DNA of 64,000 bases, from the NCBI GenBank assembly GCA_050294475.1, contig JBNKOE010000021.1, positions 124,001 through 188,000 on the forward strand. The letters are read 5' to 3'. The DNA comes from Thalassobellus sp050294475. Lineage in GTDB: Bacteria; Bacteroidota; Bacteroidia; Flavobacteriales; Flavobacteriaceae. The notes beneath the pieces are model-generated. The model was not told the DNA's origin. It did not search any database and was given only the letters and a program-made list of their open reading frames with translations. Shown here in pieces: positions 1 through 9,656 of this stretch (within the stretch, counting starts at the first letter, position 1; every line of letters starts with the position of its first letter). A program made the position numbers and the translations under genes.

Positions 1-1
1 C

Positions 2-583
2 CCAATGCAAAGGGTTTATTTTGGAGATGTTGATAATTATTATATTGGTAATCCAGGAGCAAATAATATAAATATTATTAATTATGATACACCTTTAAAT
101 AAAGATGTATTTCAATTAGCAGATGACATTGAGCGTTTACCAAGCAAACGATTTAAAATACCAGTAGGCATGCGCCTTAATTATTATTTAAGTGAAGTAT
201 TTACACTTAGAACGTATTATCGTTATTATTCAGACGATTGGGGCGTTAAATCGCACACAGCAGAGGTAGAATTGCCAATTAAAATTTCTAGAAAATTTAC
301 ATTGTATCCTTCTTATAGATATTATAATCAAACAGCAGCCGATTATTTTGCACCTTATGAAGCTCATGTGTCTACAAGTGAGTTTTATACTTCAGATTAT
401 GATTTGTCTGAGTTTAATGCCAATCAGTATGGGTTTGGTGTAAGTTATACCGATATTTTTGCTAAAATGCATATCTCGAAGTTTGGCTTAAAAAGTATCG
501 ATTTAAAATATAATAGTTATAAAAGAAATACGGGGTTAACTGCAGGTATTATTTCGGCAGGATTTAAGTTTGTAATGGATTAA
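2..583 (+). CDS. DUF3570-type outer-membrane beta-barrel protein, C-terminal part (5' end outside the window)
   Basis: The reading frame is open to the window edge, so this is only the last 190 or so residues of a longer protein; the ATG at 5 is probably internal. The fragment is rich in alternating aromatic and polar residues (LRTYYRYYSDDWG, YPSYRYYNQTAADYF) and ends on an aromatic residue followed by three more (FKFVMD), as in outer-membrane barrels. The segment order resembles the C-terminal half of DUF3570 proteins, which Bacteroidetes often encode beside thioredoxin-like and DUF4266 partners; those partners would lie upstream of the window and cannot be checked. The function is unknown. 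The family call is from memory of the pattern, not a search. Confidence 0.7.
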   Translation, partial: PMQRVYFGDVDNYYIGNPGANNINIINYDTPLNKDVFQLADDIERLPSKRFKIPVGMRLNYYLSEVFTLRTYYRYYSDDWGVKSHTAEVELPIKISRKFTLYPSYRYYNQTAADYFAPYEAHVSTSEFYTSDYDLSEFNANQYGFGVSYTDIFAKMHISKFGLKSIDLKYNSYKRNTGLTAGIISAGFKFVMD

Positions 584-709
584 ATTTGTTTACAACCTTA
601 TTATAAATCTATCTTAAAGTCTTTTTATCTTCTTGGTAAAAGTGTTATTTTGGCATGATTGTTTGTATAAAGTATTTTACTAATAATCATGCCTAATTAA
701 TACTTGCTT

Positions 710-3625
710 ATGCGCCTTATTTATACTTTATTTTTCTTTTTTATAACACTTGTATCAGTTGCTCAAACAAATAGTAATCCTTTAATTACTAAAGATTTTG
801 ATGCGCAGCAAAAGTGGGTAGATAGTGTTTACTCATCTATGTCATTACAAGAAAAAGTAGGGCAATTATATATGGTGCAAGTCATGTCTAATCAGGATAA
901 TATTTCTAAAAACAAAATTATTAAACTTATAAATGACTATCATATAGGAGGTATTATCTATTCTAATGGAGGTCCTGTTAAGCAGGCTAAATTAAATAAT
1001 GAATTACAAGCACTTTCTAAAATTCCTTTATTAATAGGTATGGATGCAGAGTGGGGTTTAAGCATGCGTTTAGATTCTACCTATGCATTTCCTTGGAATA
1101 TGACATTAGGCGCTATAAAAGACAATAAGCTTGTTGAGCAAACAGGAAGGCAAATAGGAGAGCATTGTAAACGCTTAGGGGTTCATTTTAATTTCGCTCC
1201 AGTAGTTGATATAAATACAAATCCGCTTAATCCTATTATTGGTAATCGTTCTTTTGGAGAAGATAGAGATAATGTTACCGAAAAGGCATTAGCTTTTATG
1301 AAAGGGATGCAAAGTGCTGGTGTATTAGCTAATGCTAAGCATTTTCCTGGTCATGGAGATACCGATCAAGATTCACATAAAACACTACCAACTATCAACT
1401 TTAATGAAAAACGAATAGATTCTATAGAGTTATATCCTTATAAAAAATTAATTAAAGAAGGACTTTCAAGTGTTATGGTAGCGCATTTAAATGTTCCTAG
1501 TTTAGAATCTCGTGAAGGTTATCCATCATCATTATCAAAGCATATTGTTACAGATATATTAAAAGATTCATTAGGTTTTGAAGGTCTTATTTATACCGAT
1601 GCTTTAACTATGAAAGGAGCTGCCGATTTTAGTGAAACAGGTGCAATTGATCTGGCAGCTTTTGAAGCAGGAAACGATGTTATGCTTATGAGTGAAGATG
1701 TTGGTGTTGGTATTTCAAAAATTATAGAAGCTTATAATAAAGGTGATATAACTGAAGCACGTTTATCTCATTCGGTTAAAAAGATACTTCAAGCCAAGTA
1801 TAAAGTTGGGTTAAACAATTACGAACCTATAGGTATTCATAATTTAGTTAAAGATTTAAACCGACTAAAAGATGATATATTATACGAAGAGCTCATTGAA
1901 AACGCTTTAACAGTTTTACAGAATAAGCGAGGTGTACTGCCTGTAAGAGATTTAGAAAACAAAAGCATTGCATATGTTAAACTGGGTGATGATTCTGGAG
2001 ATGCCTTTTTTAATGAACTTAAAAAATATACTAAGATTCATCAAATTCAAGCTGATAATTTAGACGATTTAATAGGTAGATTACAAACTTATAATACGGT
2101 TATTATTGGTTTCCATAAATCGAATGCAAGCCCTTGGAAAGGTTATAAGTTTACTAATAAAGAACTTGTTTGGTTGTATGAAATTGCAAGAACACATACT
2201 GTTATATTAGATGTTTTTGCAAAACCATATGCTTTAATGGACTTGAAAACTACGGAGAATATTGAAGGCATAATAGTTAGTTACCAAAATAGTAAAATAG
2301 CTCAAGAAAAATCGGCACAACTTATTTTTGGGGCTATTGCAGCAAAAGGAGTTTTACCAGTTTCGGCAGGTGATGATTTTGTTCAAGGCGAAGGCATTCC
2401 TTCTTTTGGAATAAAACGTTTAGGTTATACCGTACCTGAGCGTGTGGGAGTGAATTCAGAAAAATTAAATAGAATAGATTCTATTGCTAAAATTGCTATA
2501 AGCAGAAAAATGACGCCTGGTATTCAGATTTTAGTAGCTAGAGAAGGCAAAGTTATTTACAATAAGAATTTTGGGAAACATACTTATAAAGGGAAAGAAG
2601 AAGTATTATTTGATGACATATATGATGTTGCATCTTTAACTAAAATATTAGCAACGTTACCGCTTTTAATGGAGTTAGAAGAGCAAGGTGTTGTTTCTTT
2701 AAACGATAAGTTATCTAAAATTTTACCAGACTATAAGGGCTCTAATAAAGAGAATATTACTATAAAAAAAATGTTATCTCATTATGCTAGATTAAGACCT
2801 TGGGAACCCTTTTATTATCATACTTTAGATTCAGTAACAAAGCTTCCAAGTCAAAAATATTACAGAAGTAAAAGAAGTGATGCCTTTAATATAGAAGTAT
2901 CTAAAAATTTATATTTACGCACTGATTATCAGGATACCATACAAAAAATAATTAAAGATTCAGATTTGCTGGAAACCCTAAGATACCGTTACAGTGATTT
3001 TCCTTATTATATTTTAAAGAAATTTATTGAGAAACATTACGACAAATCTCTAGATGAGTTAGTACAGAGTCATTTTTATAAATCATTAGGAGCAAATTAT
3101 ACAATGTATAATCCTTATAGAAAAATAAGTAATAAAAAGATAGTACCTACGGAGGTAGACGATTATTACAGACACCAAGAAGTACATGGCTATGTACATG
3201 ATATGGGAGCTGCCATGCAAAACGGAGTTGGTGGGCACGCAGGGATATTTAGTAATGCAAATGATGTAGCTAAAATTATGCAAATGTTTTTACAAAAAGG
3301 ATTTTATGGAGGTAAACAGTATTTAAAATCGCAAACTATTGACAAATTTAATACTTGTTATTTTTGTAAAAATAATAATAGAAGAGGTGTAGGGTTTGAT
3401 AAACCTCAATTAAGTAATGAAGGACCAACTTGTGGATGTGTATCAATGACAAGTTTTGGGCATTCTGGTTTTACTGGTACTTATGCTTGGGCAGATCCAG
3501 AAGCAGATATTGTGTATGTTTTTTTAGCAAATAGAACTTATCCAAACGCAGGAAAAAATTTGTTATTAAAAGAGAATATTAGAACAGAAATACAACGCTT
3601 AATTTATGAAGCGATTGAAGATTAG
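710..3625 (+). CDS. Secreted GH3 beta-N-acetylglucosaminidase-like domain fused to a beta-lactamase-fold serine hydrolase domain
   Basis: 971 residues. Residues 1-20 form a signal peptide (MRLIYTLFFFFITLVSVAQ), so it acts in the periplasm or outside the cell. Residues about 30-375 are a glycoside hydrolase family 3 domain of NagZ type: the KHFPGHGDTDQDSH signature begins at K210 and the likely nucleophile is D297 in YTDALTMKGA. After a linker domain, residues about 580-960 look like a class C beta-lactamase/esterase fold: S642-x-x-K645 (SLTK), Y761-S-D as the YxN equivalent, and H918-S-G as the KTG equivalent. The likely role is peptidoglycan or amino-sugar turnover. An in-frame TTG lies at 704, but the ATG at 710 gives the clean signal peptide and was chosen. 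This fusion is known in Bacteroidetes; the substrate is not shown by the sequence. Confidence 0.9.
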   Translation: MRLIYTLFFFFITLVSVAQTNSNPLITKDFDAQQKWVDSVYSSMSLQEKVGQLYMVQVMSNQDNISKNKIIKLINDYHIGGIIYSNGGPVKQAKLNNELQALSKIPLLIGMDAEWGLSMRLDSTYAFPWNMTLGAIKDNKLVEQTGRQIGEHCKRLGVHFNFAPVVDINTNPLNPIIGNRSFGEDRDNVTEKALAFMKGMQSAGVLANAKHFPGHGDTDQDSHKTLPTINFNEKRIDSIELYPYKKLIKEGLSSVMVAHLNVPSLESREGYPSSLSKHIVTDILKDSLGFEGLIYTDALTMKGAADFSETGAIDLAAFEAGNDVMLMSEDVGVGISKIIEAYNKGDITEARLSHSVKKILQAKYKVGLNNYEPIGIHNLVKDLNRLKDDILYEELIENALTVLQNKRGVLPVRDLENKSIAYVKLGDDSGDAFFNELKKYTKIHQIQADNLDDLIGRLQTYNTVIIGFHKSNASPWKGYKFTNKELVWLYEIARTHTVILDVFAKPYALMDLKTTENIEGIIVSYQNSKIAQEKSAQLIFGAIAAKGVLPVSAGDDFVQGEGIPSFGIKRLGYTVPERVGVNSEKLNRIDSIAKIAISRKMTPGIQILVAREGKVIYNKNFGKHTYKGKEEVLFDDIYDVASLTKILATLPLLMELEEQGVVSLNDKLSKILPDYKGSNKENITIKKMLSHYARLRPWEPFYYHTLDSVTKLPSQKYYRSKRSDAFNIEVSKNLYLRTDYQDTIQKIIKDSDLLETLRYRYSDFPYYILKKFIEKHYDKSLDELVQSHFYKSLGANYTMYNPYRKISNKKIVPTEVDDYYRHQEVHGYVHDMGAAMQNGVGGHAGIFSNANDVAKIMQMFLQKGFYGGKQYLKSQTIDKFNTCYFCKNNNRRGVGFDKPQLSNEGPTCGCVSMTSFGHSGFTGTYAWADPEADIVYVFLANRTYPNAGKNLLLKENIRTEIQRLIYEAIED

Positions 3626-3689
3626 AAATGCTTAAAGTTGAAAAAATAAATTTTAAGTAATTGTAAATTAGTGTGTTTAAGAATTAAAT

Positions 3690-4826
3690 ATGAAAATAGG
3701 TATTGTTTGTTATCCAACATTTGGAGGTAGTGGAGTTGTTGCAACAGAATTGGGTTTAGAACTTTCTAAACGTGGTCATGAAGTTCATTTTATTACTTAT
3801 AATCAGCCTGTAAGGTTAGAATTATTAAGTAATAATGTACATTATCATGAAGTAAATGTGCCAGAATATCCATTATTTCATTATCAACCTTATGAGCTAG
3901 CTTTATCGAGTAAGTTGGTAGATATGGTGAAGCTTCATAAAATTGAAATATTACATGTACATTATGCAATACCGCATGCATATGCAGCTTATATGGCTAA
4001 AAAAATGTTGATTGAAGAAGATATTTATGTTCCTATAGTTACGACTTTACATGGTACTGATATTACTTTAGTTGGAAATCATCCGTTTTATAAGCCTGCG
4101 GTAACTTTTAGTATTAATAAATCTGATGCTGTTACAACAGTTTCACAAAGTTTAAAAGACGATACCATACGTTTGTTTGATATAAAGAATGATATAACAG
4201 TTGTTCCTAATTTTATAGATTTAGATAAGTATAATCATCATTTTAAAGATTGTCAGCGAGCTATGATGGCAACTGATAATGAAAAAATAATTACCCATAT
4301 TAGTAATTTACGACCAGTAAAACGAGCTCAAGATGTCATTTCTGTTTTTTATAATATTCAAAAAGAAATGCCCGCAAAGTTAATGCTAGTAGGAGAAGGT
4401 CCCGAACGAGAACAAATAGAGTTTCGTTGTCAAGAACTGGGTATTTTAGATAAAGTGATTTTCTTTGGTAGAAGTAATGAAATAGATAAAATACTTTGTT
4501 TTAGCGATTTGTTTTTATTGCCTTCTGTAACAGAAAGTTTTGGTTTAGCTGCATTAGAAGCTATGGCTTCAGGTGTTCCTGTTATTTCAAGTAATACAGG
4601 TGGAATTCCCGAGGTTAATGTGCATGGTGTTTCTGGTTTTTTAAGTAATGTTGGAGATATTGATGATATGACTAAAAATGCTTTGTATATTTTAAGAGAT
4701 TCTGAACGATTAAGCACTTTTAAAAAGAATGCTAGAACAGAAGCTTTAAAATTCGATTTACATGCCATTGTACCTCAATATGAAGCAATTTATGAAGATA
4801 CTTTAGCTAAATGTTTAGTATTGTAG
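3690..4826 (+). CDS. bshA: BshA, N-acetyl-alpha-D-glucosaminyl L-malate synthase (bacillithiol biosynthesis)
   Basis: 378-residue cytoplasmic GT4-family glycosyltransferase. BshA joins UDP-GlcNAc to L-malate, the first step of bacillithiol synthesis. The N-terminal glycine-rich loop is PTFGGSGVVATELG, and the C-terminal Rossmann domain carries the EX7E motif ESFGLAALE at E282-E290 followed by GVPVISSNTGGIPEV. The N-terminal run, with YNQPVRLELLS and the motif HYHEVNVPEYPLF, is characteristic of BshA rather than other GT4 enzymes. The last enzyme of the pathway, bshC, lies 5 kb downstream in the same direction; no bshB deacetylase is in the window. It appears to be its own transcription unit, starting 64 bases after the previous stop. 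Confidence 0.93.
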   Translation: MKIGIVCYPTFGGSGVVATELGLELSKRGHEVHFITYNQPVRLELLSNNVHYHEVNVPEYPLFHYQPYELALSSKLVDMVKLHKIEILHVHYAIPHAYAAYMAKKMLIEEDIYVPIVTTLHGTDITLVGNHPFYKPAVTFSINKSDAVTTVSQSLKDDTIRLFDIKNDITVVPNFIDLDKYNHHFKDCQRAMMATDNEKIITHISNLRPVKRAQDVISVFYNIQKEMPAKLMLVGEGPEREQIEFRCQELGILDKVIFFGRSNEIDKILCFSDLFLLPSVTESFGLAALEAMASGVPVISSNTGGIPEVNVHGVSGFLSNVGDIDDMTKNALYILRDSERLSTFKKNARTEALKFDLHAIVPQYEAIYEDTLAKCLVL

Positions 4827-4913
4827 TTTTTAAACGTGTTAATCTATTAATATAGTGTTTTACATTAATATTTTAATTTTAAAAACCACATAATTATTTG
4901 TTTAAATAATTAA

Positions 4914-6185
4914 CTAAGTGCGTTTTAGTTGTTTCTGTATTTTTTTAATTGCAGTTTCAATTGATTTTTCAGGCTCTATAATGTTATATTCTCCCCAAAA
5001 TTTAGGGTCTGAAAATCCAGAAATTTCATCTGCTAATATTGTAGATGGTCTAATGGTGTTTTTTCTTATTTTAGTAAATTTATCATTACTCGTTTCCCAA
5101 TCTGTAATAGCCATTTCACTATTTAAAGTATAAACACTATTAAACAGCTTTCCTTTCCAATTTACTTTAAACGTTAATAGAATATTACTGTAGGCATAAT
5201 GCCATTTTCCGTTTTTAGTTCTATAGTTTACTTTATATATAGCTTCAGTTGGGTAAACATCAACTTTTCTAGGTTTTTTTCTAACAAACATTTGGCTAGA
5301 AAGTTCTTTGTTTTCTACATTTAAACGATAAACAGCATTGGTAAGCGCTTTGGTTTTAGCGTCTATATATAACTTACCATAATACATAGGGAGGGTTACA
5401 TTCTTTTTTTGTTTAAAATCTACAACATAAACTAGTTTTTTGTTTATGTTAGTAGATGTATCAAAGCTAAAATTATAAAGTTCAATATCTTCTTTAGTAA
5501 AAATATACTCTGGATATTTTACTATATCTGTATAAATGTTAGAGAAAGGACCTCCTTGTAATTTTAGTGCTAGCGTATCTAGTTTAGTGTAATCTGTGTT
5601 TTTTCTAGACTTTATTAATTCAATATGATCTTTCTTCATATTGCTATAAGGTTGTTTATGTATTTTTACCACAGCCTCAGATAAAGATGCATTTTTTCTT
5701 CTCTTTTTTATAGTTTCTCTGTAAAAAGCAGTCATTAATGTATTGTCATTATTGTAAATAGCACTTTTGTTATTTAATGTTTTAATAACCAATTCTTTTG
5801 CGCTTAATCGTAGTGTTGAAATGTTTATTTCATTTAATTCGGTAATAGCAGGTTTAAGTGCGATTTTATTTTTTTTATTATTTAGTGTTGAAATTTTAAT
5901 ATCTTTTTTTTCATAACCTAAGTAAGAAACAATTAGAGTACTATTTGAAAATTCTTGAGGTATTTTCAAAATAAATTCTCCATCATTATTTGTTACTGTG
6001 CTAATATTGGAGCCATTAATAACCAAGTCTGAAAAAACTAAAGGTTTTTTTGAAGACTGGTCAATTACAATACCTTCAATTTCAAAAAAACTTGATGTTT
6101 CTTGTCCGTTTATAAAATTTGTATCACATAAAAAAACAATACAAACCATAAGTGTTGCATATAATATATTGTGCTTCGTTTTCAT
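4914..6185 (-). CDS. Carboxypeptidase-regulatory-like domain protein, secreted
   Basis: 423 residues with an N-terminal hydrophobic signal (residues 7-27, ending FINGQ). Residues about 33-115 form a CarboxypepD_reg-like beta-sandwich (EGIVIDQSSKKPLVFSDL, VTNNDGEFILKIP, SYLGYEKKDI), the module found at the front of TonB-dependent receptors. No receptor plug or barrel follows. The remaining 300 residues are beta-rich and include the run YYGKLYIDAKTKALTNA, as in a group of uncharacterised Bacteroidetes surface proteins that pair this module with a DUF5686-like or outer-membrane anchoring region. It lies convergent with bshA and downstream of a terminator that closes the peroxidase operon, so it is transcribed separately. 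The function is unknown. Confidence 0.75.
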   Translation of the reverse strand: MKTKHNILYATLMVCIVFLCDTNFINGQETSSFFEIEGIVIDQSSKKPLVFSDLVINGSNISTVTNNDGEFILKIPQEFSNSTLIVSYLGYEKKDIKISTLNNKKNKIALKPAITELNEINISTLRLSAKELVIKTLNNKSAIYNNDNTLMTAFYRETIKKRRKNASLSEAVVKIHKQPYSNMKKDHIELIKSRKNTDYTKLDTLALKLQGGPFSNIYTDIVKYPEYIFTKEDIELYNFSFDTSTNINKKLVYVVDFKQKKNVTLPMYYGKLYIDAKTKALTNAVYRLNVENKELSSQMFVRKKPRKVDVYPTEAIYKVNYRTKNGKWHYAYSNILLTFKVNWKGKLFNSVYTLNSEMAITDWETSNDKFTKIRKNTIRPSTILADEISGFSDPKFWGEYNIIEPEKSIETAIKKIQKQLKRT

Positions 6186-6220
6186 GATTTTAATTTTAAA
6201 AAGAAAGTAATAAGGTACAA

Positions 6221-6247
6221 AAAAAACCTCGTAAAATGAGGTTTTTT
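6221..6247 (-). terminator. Rho-independent terminator of the peroxidase operon
   Basis: A perfect 10-bp stem (AAAAAACCTC at 6221-6230 with GAGGTTTTTT at 6238-6247) and a 7-base loop lie about 35 bases past the peroxidase stop. On the minus strand the stem ends in a T-run. It separates that operon from the next gene. Confidence 0.85.
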
Positions 6248-6281
6248 AAGTTAAAGTTAACTGTAAGTTGTTGTTTTGTAA

Positions 6282-8093
6282 TTATTTATGGTAGTTTTTG
6301 TATTCTTCGTCAGTTAAACTATTCATAAATGCAATAATGCTAGCTTGTTCTTCTTCAGATAAATTTAAATTATCAAAGGGTAAGGTTTGGTGAGGTAAAT
6401 TAAACCCTAATCCAGCGCCACCACCTTTATTATAAAAGTCTATTACTTCTTCTAGTGAGGTGTAAACTCCATTATGCATATAAGGAGCTGTTTTTTCTAT
6501 GTTACGAATGGTTGGAGTTTTAAAAGCGCCTTTTCTTGCTTTGGTATTAAAAAGATAATAGCGCCCTAAATCATCATCCAATTCTTTGTTTTCTTTTGTA
6601 TCAGGAACTCCAATAATTTCTAATTCGGAATCATTAAAATTTGGAGGAACAGTTCCATTAAACAAAGGAGGGAAATGACAGGTTGCACAAGCTGCTTTTC
6701 CCATAAATAAATTAAATCCTTTTTTTTCTTCATTGCTTAAAGAAGTCTCTTTGTTTGTTATGTTTTTATCAAATTTAGAATTAAAAAGATTTAGAGTTCT
6801 TATGTATGAAGCAATAGCATGTCTTACATTAAAATTATCTTTTTCTATAGAATATAATGAGTCTATTAATCTATTATATTCATTATCATTATTGATTCTT
6901 TTGACTATCGAATCCATTGGTAGATTAAACTCGTCATGGTTATTGGCAACACCTATAATTTGTCCTTCTAAACTTCCAGCGCGAGCATCCATAAAATATA
7001 ATTGCTGATATGCAGAATAGGGAAGTGTTGGCGAGTTTCTTGTTTGTTTACTACTAAAAGTGGTTTTGCCATCTGTAAAAGCTTTTTCTTTTATATGGCA
7101 AGATGCACAAGCCATATTTTTCTTTCTAGAAAGGCGAGTATCATTAAAAAGCATTTTTCCCAGTTTTACTTTTTGTTTTAAACTAGTAGTATCACTTTTA
7201 TAATCTGTAAAATAGTTAACATTAATAGCATTTGGACTAAATAGAGCAGTCATGTTATTTGATAAAGCCATTTCAAAAGGGAATTTTACGTTCCAATCTT
7301 TCTGAACTTTAGTCAATAATTTTAATTGAACATCTGTATTTGTTTTAATAAATTCGTATCTATCAAAACTATCAAAATCATGATTTAATTGATTTATTGA
7401 AACCTGAAAAGCCTTTTTTAAATCATTATAAGCTTGTTTAGAAGTAAACTTATTTTGAAAAATGTCTAACAGCTTAATTAGTGTTTTATATGCATATTGA
7501 CTTTCAAGTAAAGATTGACCCAATATAGGAGAATCAAACCCAGTAATACCTGTAGTTGCAATTCTAACAATTTGGTTTCTTAGTAGCCAAATAATATGGT
7601 AATCTTTAAATTTGATATGAACATTTTTTCTAATCAATTTTAATCGACTGTTAGTAATAGCAACAATCTCGTTTACTTTTAAAATATCTATTTCTGGTTC
7701 AAAAAGTAATTCTTCAATCACTTGAAAACCAAATGGTGTTCTTATTTTTATATCGGTAGGGTCTTCTTCTTGAATTTGTAAAAAGTTAGGAGCGTTTAAA
7801 GATTTATAATTATTTTGATCTGTAAAAGCTAAAATAGGTTCAAGTGTTTTAAAATGTTGTCTGGCTTTTTTATAAATTACAATATTGTTTTTTGTGTTTT
7901 TTGAAATCAATAAAGAATCTAGGTAGCTAATACAAGTGTCTAGCTCTTTAGTGTATAAATTCTCTATTCTTTGGCTTGTTGAAGTAGTTTGTGTTTTTGT
8001 TACTTCTTTTTTGCAAGCTAGGCTTGTTAAAAGCAAAAGACATATACCAATGGTATATGCCTTAGCTCTTATTGAAAATAAGATGTTATTCAT
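6282..8093 (-). CDS. Di-haem cytochrome c peroxidase / MauG-family lipoprotein with a long N-terminal extension
   Basis: 603 residues. A hydrophobic N-terminus ending in a lipobox-like TSLAC (C27) suggests a lipoprotein exported to the cell envelope. Residues about 300-595 are a bacterial di-haem peroxidase module with two CxxCH haem-binding sites, C329-C332-H333 (CASCH) and C469-C472-H473 (CATCH), plus the downstream YMHNGVYTSLEEVIDFYNKGG stretch typical of the family. Such enzymes reduce hydrogen peroxide or, in MauG and MbnH, oxidise protein side chains. Residues 30-300 are helical and not assigned; similar-length flavobacterial homologues carry the same extension. The start codon lies 8 bases after the stop of the PhoX-like lipoprotein gene, so the two are probably one operon and may act together. 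Confidence 0.88.
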   Translation of the reverse strand: MNNILFSIRAKAYTIGICLLLLTSLACKKEVTKTQTTSTSQRIENLYTKELDTCISYLDSLLISKNTKNNIVIYKKARQHFKTLEPILAFTDQNNYKSLNAPNFLQIQEEDPTDIKIRTPFGFQVIEELLFEPEIDILKVNEIVAITNSRLKLIRKNVHIKFKDYHIIWLLRNQIVRIATTGITGFDSPILGQSLLESQYAYKTLIKLLDIFQNKFTSKQAYNDLKKAFQVSINQLNHDFDSFDRYEFIKTNTDVQLKLLTKVQKDWNVKFPFEMALSNNMTALFSPNAINVNYFTDYKSDTTSLKQKVKLGKMLFNDTRLSRKKNMACASCHIKEKAFTDGKTTFSSKQTRNSPTLPYSAYQQLYFMDARAGSLEGQIIGVANNHDEFNLPMDSIVKRINNDNEYNRLIDSLYSIEKDNFNVRHAIASYIRTLNLFNSKFDKNITNKETSLSNEEKKGFNLFMGKAACATCHFPPLFNGTVPPNFNDSELEIIGVPDTKENKELDDDLGRYYLFNTKARKGAFKTPTIRNIEKTAPYMHNGVYTSLEEVIDFYNKGGGAGLGFNLPHQTLPFDNLNLSEEEQASIIAFMNSLTDEEYKNYHK

Positions 8094-8101
8094 TTTGTTT
8101 T

Positions 8102-9613
8102 TTATCTATCTAAACCAGTAATTACGTGTAATACAGAACCTTCTTTAGCAGAGTTGTCGGCTGAGTTTGCTTTTGGATCTGTAAATTCATCATTCTCCCA
8201 TCCATGATTTTGAGTAATTAATAAGAATGTGTTTTTACCGTTGTTAACAACATCTGTAATATCTGTCATTCCTGTAATTTCCCAATTTTTATTAGTGTTG
8301 CCATATCCTAAGGTAGCTGCCTTATCTTGATCGCATTCTAAAACTGTTTTTACGTCTCCAGTTGTTAAATTGTATTGGTACATTTTAGCATAACCAGTAA
8401 TGTTAGAGTTTAAAGAAGCATATCCATTTGGATCTTCTTGAATGTAAGCATAGTTTTCAGTTACTACAATGTTATCTGGTGAGTGGAAGCCATCTGCTTT
8501 ACCACCTTTTTTATCAGCATCTAATACACAAGTTATTTTAGCAGTACCTGTTGGGTCTGTATCGCTTAATACAACTTTATAAACACGACCTAAAAGTGAT
8601 CCTTTTCCAATTAAATCTGATTTATTACGACCTGTAACACAAAAATAAATTTCTCTTTGGTTAGCAGCAGAACCTCTTCTCCAATCAATATCTTCTAATC
8701 TAGAGAATCCCATAACGCCTTTAGCTTTAGCTTCAGCATCTAATAAATCTATTTCAGTTTCTTCTAATTCAACAAACGTAGCTTCATATTCAGTTCCTTC
8801 AATCATGTCCATTTCAAAATTTACACCTGTAGAAGTAACTTTTAAACCGTATAATTTACCGTTACTTAAATCGCCTCTATTTCCAACATACATTCCTAAT
8901 TGTCCTGAAGGAACAGAGTTGTTAGCATGATCATCACCTATAAAAACAACTGTTTTGTTAGGATAAGCATCTTTACCAATTGGCACTGCATTTTCAGTTG
9001 ACCATTGTCCTAATGTAGGTAACATAATAGCAGAACTAGCATTATCAACAGATTTATAAGGGTTTGTAGCAAATACACCTTTTGAAGCACCACCCCATTC
9101 GCCACCAGAAAGGTATAATGGGCCAAAGCCATGCTCTTGAGGTGTAATTAAGGTTCCAGAACATTGTGCTGTATATGCAGTAGCAAATGCGTTTACAATG
9201 TACTCTCCATGTACCGGTTGTAAATTTTTATTCAATTTAATTCTAGCAATTGAGTAATCATTTTCAATATTATTTATTAATGTAAAAGTACCATCGGCTT
9301 CAGCTAATAAACCATTACCATCTGCCATAGATCCGTAAACAAAATCTGGAGTTCCTTCAATTATATCTTCAGAAGATAAAATAGGTGTTACAGTAATGGA
9401 AGAAAAAGCAGGATTAACTTTTAATAAAAGAGGTGTTTTAGATGCTTTTAATGGAGGGAATTCTGCCATAGGGTAACCTTCTCCGTCTTTTCCATCAATA
9501 CCGTTAATGCCATCTTTCCCATCTTTTCCATCCTCAATATCACAACTAATTAATATAGTTGATGATGAAGTTAAAGCAAAAAGCAGTAAAAATAATTTAA
9601 GTAATCTGTTCAT
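8102..9613 (-). CDS. PhoX-like (DUF839) lipoprotein with a short collagen-like G-X-Y tail
   Basis: 503 residues. The signal sequence ends in ILISC (C24), a lipoprotein site. Directly after it, residues 29-46 are six collagen-like triplets (GKDGKDGINGIDGKDGEG), which should act as a short spacer or trimerising stalk. The rest resembles the PhoX/DUF839 beta-propeller family: LYLSGGEWGGASKG, VFIGDDHAN, YVGNRGDL, KADGFHSPDNIVVTENYAYIQEDPNG. PhoX enzymes are calcium/iron phosphatases, and the GFHSPDNI region and acidic loops are in keeping with metal binding, but I cannot confirm the full active site. It is the first gene of a two-gene unit with the di-haem peroxidase. Alternative reading: a non-enzymatic propeller partner of the peroxidase. 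Confidence 0.75.
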   Translation of the reverse strand: MNRLLKLFLLLFALTSSSTILISCDIEDGKDGKDGINGIDGKDGEGYPMAEFPPLKASKTPLLLKVNPAFSSITVTPILSSEDIIEGTPDFVYGSMADGNGLLAEADGTFTLINNIENDYSIARIKLNKNLQPVHGEYIVNAFATAYTAQCSGTLITPQEHGFGPLYLSGGEWGGASKGVFATNPYKSVDNASSAIMLPTLGQWSTENAVPIGKDAYPNKTVVFIGDDHANNSVPSGQLGMYVGNRGDLSNGKLYGLKVTSTGVNFEMDMIEGTEYEATFVELEETEIDLLDAEAKAKGVMGFSRLEDIDWRRGSAANQREIYFCVTGRNKSDLIGKGSLLGRVYKVVLSDTDPTGTAKITCVLDADKKGGKADGFHSPDNIVVTENYAYIQEDPNGYASLNSNITGYAKMYQYNLTTGDVKTVLECDQDKAATLGYGNTNKNWEITGMTDITDVVNNGKNTFLLITQNHGWENDEFTDPKANSADNSAKEGSVLHVITGLDR

Positions 9614-9648
9614 AATAAAATTATAATTTTTAGTTAATTAATTTTCAT

Positions 9649-9656
9649 CAAAACTA
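9649..9656 (-). promoter_or_regulatory. Candidate -7 box (TAGTTTTG) for the PhoX-like/peroxidase operon
   Basis: On the minus strand TAGTTTTG matches the Bacteroidetes -7 consensus TAnnTTTG, 36 bases before the ATG. No clear -33 TTTG at the usual distance was seen, so this is weak on its own. Confidence 0.4.

Noticed and set aside
704..709. TTG as the start of the GH3 fusion gene
   Set aside because: The ATG at 710 is in frame and starts a standard signal peptide. The same logic rejects TTG starts at 12923 (guaA), 18768 (yidC), 32544 (LTA-synthase-like) and 54791 (recG).
4430..4768. A 112-codon minus-strand open frame inside bshA
   Set aside because: Shadow of a conserved glycosyltransferase coding frame; no promoter or family match.
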